From contig NZ_FWFR01000003.1 of the NCBI RefSeq assembly GCF_900172325.1, positions 124,001 to 188,000 of the forward strand: 64,000 nucleotides of DNA, written 5' to 3'. Shown here in pieces: positions 61,770-64,000 of the stretch. The DNA comes from Oceanibacterium hippocampi. Lineage in GTDB: Bacteria; Pseudomonadota; Alphaproteobacteria; Sneathiellales; Sneathiellaceae. The notes under the pieces are model-generated. The model searched no databases and was not told the origin of the DNA. It saw only the letters and a program-made list of their open reading frames with translations. How positions within the stretch are numbered: the first letter of the stretch is position 1; each line of letters opens with the position of its first letter. A program made the translations under genes and the position numbers.

Positions 61770-62660
61770 ATGGTTGATGAAACCCTCGACCCCGTCGCCA
61801 ACCGCCGTGTCCCGTTCATCGTCACGGCGCTGAAGTCCTTCCTGCTGCTCCGCGAAAGCTGGGTCGGCATGATCGGCGCCGCCATCGTCATCTTCTGGGT
61901 ACTCGTCGCGATCCTGGCGCCGCTGCTCGCGCCTTTCGACCCGCTGGCAACGCTGGCGCCGCTGCAGAAGCCGGGTGCGGTAGGCCCCGACGGCGCCATC
62001 TTCTGGCTCGGTACCGATCAGATCGGCCGCGATATCCTGTCGCGGATCATCTATGGCTGTCGCACGGTGCTGATCTATGCCCCGCTGGCGACCCTCTGCG
62101 CCTACACGGTCGGCATCCTGATGGGCCTGACCGCAGGCTACAAGGGAGGCGTCTGGGACGAGGTGCTGAGCCGGACCAGCGACATCATCCTCTCCTTCCC
62201 GGTGCTGGTTCTCTACGTCATCATCATCGCCACGATCGGCGCGTCGGGGACCAACATCATCATCGCCATCACCTTCGCGAGCGCGCCCGGGATCATGCGC
62301 ATCGTGCGCGGCCTCACGCTCGACCTGCGAAACCGCGACTATGTCGCCGCCGCCCAGACCCGGGGCGAGCCGACGTGGCGGATCCTGCTCGTCGAGATCC
62401 TGCCGAACGCGCGCGGCCCGCTGATCGTCGATGCCTGCCTTCGTCTCGGCTATGTCACGATCACCATCGGCGTGCTCGGCTTCCTCGGTCTCGGCCTGCC
62501 GCCGCCAGATCCGGACTGGGGCAGCATGATCGCCGATACCCGGCAATTCGCCCTCGTCTTCCCGCATATGAGCCTGTTCCCCAGCATCGCGATTTCCTCG
62601 CTCGTGCTCGGACTGAACCTGCTGGCGGACGGCCTGCGTGAAATCAGCCTGCGTGACTAG
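61770..62660 (+). CDS. Dipeptide/oligopeptide-type ABC transporter permease (DppC-like)
   Basis: 296 aa. The N-terminal OppC_N region (FLLLRESWVGMIGAAIVIFW) is followed by LGTDQIGRDILSRIIYG, the DppC hallmark, and about six membrane segments. The EAA loop reads YVAAAQTRGEPTWRILLVEI. It pairs with the DppB-like permease; the ATPase gene follows 11 bp downstream. Confidence 0.93.
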   Translation: MVDETLDPVANRRVPFIVTALKSFLLLRESWVGMIGAAIVIFWVLVAILAPLLAPFDPLATLAPLQKPGAVGPDGAIFWLGTDQIGRDILSRIIYGCRTVLIYAPLATLCAYTVGILMGLTAGYKGGVWDEVLSRTSDIILSFPVLVLYVIIIATIGASGTNIIIAITFASAPGIMRIVRGLTLDLRNRDYVAAAQTRGEPTWRILLVEILPNARGPLIVDACLRLGYVTITIGVLGFLGLGLPPPDPDWGSMIADTRQFALVFPHMSLFPSIAISSLVLGLNLLADGLREISLRD

Positions 62661-62671
62661 GAGCTGACCCG

Positions 62672-64000
62672 ATGAACGACGCGAGTGCTTCGACGGGAAC
62701 CGGTACGAGGCCGATTCTCGACATCCGCGACCTTTGCATTTCCTACTTCACGCGGGCCGGCGAGATCCCCGCCGTGGTCGACTTCTCGCTCAAGCTGGCG
62801 CCCGGCGAAAGCGTCGGCCTGGTGGGCGAATCCGGCTGCGGGAAATCGACGGTGGCGATGGCGATCATGCGCTACCTCGGGACCAACGGCGGCATCGTCG
62901 GGGGCAGCATCGAATTCGACGGCCGCGACCTGACAACGATGGCGGAGGAAGACCTCCGGCGGATCCGGGGCTCCGAGATCGCCATGATCTACCAGGAGCC
63001 GATGGCGGCGCTCAATCCGTCGATGCGGATCGGCCGGCAGCTCATGGAAGTGCCGCTCTTTCACGAGAATGTCTCGGAGGCGGAAGCCGAGAAGCGCGCC
63101 ATTGCCATGCTGGAGGACGTCAACCTGCCCGACGCGGAACGGGTGATGGAGGCCTATCCGCACCAGATATCCGGCGGCCAGCAGCAACGCGTGGTGATCG
63201 CGATGGCGCTGCTGTCCAATCCGAAGCTGCTGCTGCTCGACGAGCCGACGACCGCGCTCGATGTCACCGTCGAGGCCGGCATTGTCGAACTGATCGCCGA
63301 CATCTCGAAGAAATTCGGCACCAGCATGCTCTACATCTCGCACAATCTCGGGCTGATCCTCGAGACATGCGACCGGGTCTGCGTGATGTATTCGGGCGAA
63401 GTGGTCGAGGAAGGCACCGTCAACGAGGTGTTCGACCGGATGCGGCATCCCTACACGCACGGCCTGTTCAACGCCATCCCGCTGCCGACGGCGGACAAGA
63501 ATTCCCGGCCGCTTGTGGCGATCCGCGGGCAACTGCCGCTGCCGCACCAGCGCCCGCCCGGCTGTTTCTTCGGACCGCGCTGCGATTTCTTCGTCGAGGG
63601 GCGCTGCGATGCCCAGCCCATCCCGATGACGGGGATGACGTCGCCGACGCACCGCGTGCGCTGCATCCGCTGGGAGGAGATCGACTGGGACAATTACGCC
63701 CCCGACCGCAAGGAGAGAGAGCCCCATCCGCCGGGCGAGATCGTCCTCCAGGTCGAGGCGATGCGGAAATACTATCCGGTTCACGACGACTCGCTGCTCG
63801 CCATTTTCCGCGGCGACACGACCCGCCAGGTGAAGGCCAATGAATCGCTCAGCTTCTCGGCGCGCAAGCAAGAAACGGTTGCGATCGTCGGCGAATCCGG
63901 CTGCGGCAAATCGACCTTCGCCAAGGTCCTGACTGGGCTCGAGACGGCGACCGACGGCAAGATCATCTTCGGCAACACCGATATCGGCCAGATCGCCGTC
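62672..64000 (+). CDS. Fused dipeptide-type ABC ATPase (DppD-DppF), partial at right edge
   Basis: 443 codons to the window end without a stop. The first nucleotide-binding domain is complete: Walker [12 protein letters not shown] near residue 52, Q-loop [12 protein letters not shown], signature SGGQQQR, Walker [13 protein letters not shown], then the oligopeptide C-terminal extension with cysteines ([15 protein letters not shown]) as in DppD. A second domain begins near residue 352 ([14 protein letters not shown]) with its own Walker [12 protein letters not shown], and continues off the edge. Such DppDF fusions are common in alphaproteobacteria. Confidence 0.93.
   Translation, partial: MNDASASTGTGTRPILDIRDLCISYFTRAGEIPAVVDFSLKLAPGESVGLVGESGCGKSTVAMAIMRYLGTNGGIVGGSIEFDGRDLTTMAEEDLRRIRGSEIAMIYQEPMAALNPSMRIGRQLMEVPLFHENVSEAEAEKRAIAMLEDVNLPDAERVMEAYPHQISGGQQQRVVIAMALLSNPKLLLLDEPTTALDVTVEAGIVELIADISKKFGTSMLYISHNLGLILETCDRVCVMYSGEVVEEGTVNEVFDRMRHPYTHGLFNAIPLPTADKNSRPLVAIRGQLPLPHQRPPGCFFGPRCDFFVEGRCDAQPIPMTGMTSPTHRVRCIRWEEIDWDNYAPDRKEREPHPPGEIVLQVEAMRKYYPVHDDSLLAIFRGDTTRQVKANESLSFSARKQETVAIVGESGCGKSTFAKVLTGLETATDGKIIFGNTDIGQIAV

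Overview
The window is GC-rich, gene-dense DNA from an alphaproteobacterium, most likely a Rhodospirillales-type organism; the rank is inferred from gene content only. The evidence is the CtrA/ChpT cell-cycle phosphorelay beside a flagellar gene, a circularly permuted two-piece tmRNA, an alpha-type SspB, and the Usg, DUF3553 and DUF4169 families. It looks like ordinary chromosome: I found no tRNA, rRNA, insertion sequence, prophage or CRISPR array.

Layout. 1-4035: flagellar ATPase fliI (runs off the left edge), divergent ctrA with a perfect CtrA box, a receiver-less CheB domain, chpT, and a DUF3553 protein. 4078-14122: a formate module with an NAD-dependent formate dehydrogenase (fused gamma-beta subunit, then alpha), formate-tetrahydrofolate ligase, mobA and fdhD for molybdenum cofactor supply, then an SDR lacking its catalytic tyrosine, cysQ and yajQ. 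14132-16762: FTR1-type iron permease with a cupredoxin, twin palindromes, a VOC protein and a DJ-1/PfpI protein. 16814-26321: feruloyl-CoA-synthase-like ligase with an AcuI-type reductase, usg, an outer-membrane barrel, dihydroorotase, two glycosyltransferases, ygfZ and tag. 26370-33635: a peptide or amino-acid uptake locus (FAD oxidoreductase, DctMPQ TRAP transporter, M81 MlrC-like protein, XRE-cupin regulator, M19 dipeptidase).

33734-44216: a hypothetical protein, a small secreted helical protein, an MscS channel, a SPOR lipoprotein, an AT-rich island, a HAD hydrolase, an acetolactate-synthase-like enzyme, DUF4169 and a long AsmA protein. 44213-50182: an RHH protein, class II and class I fumarases, sspB, ssrA (tmRNA), thyX and a hypothetical gene. 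50212-57885: FAD-linked oxidase, thioesterase, pentapeptide-repeat protein, a PleC/DivJ-like histidine kinase behind a second perfect CtrA box, a secreted SUMF1-domain protein with a histidine-rich partner, cytochrome c and a BKACE enzyme. 58004-64000: a CHASE2 adenylate cyclase, a 556-bp leader, and a dipeptide-type ABC transporter whose fused ATPase runs off the right edge.

The functional threads are these. CtrA boxes link ctrA/fliI with the kinase about 53 kb away. Formate is either oxidised to CO2 and NADH or ligated to tetrahydrofolate. The tmRNA tag and the SspB adaptor that should read it are adjacent. The TRAP locus looks like a self-contained import-and-cleavage pathway under a local cupin regulator. 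Most ORFs antisense to these genes are GC-driven shadows and were left out.
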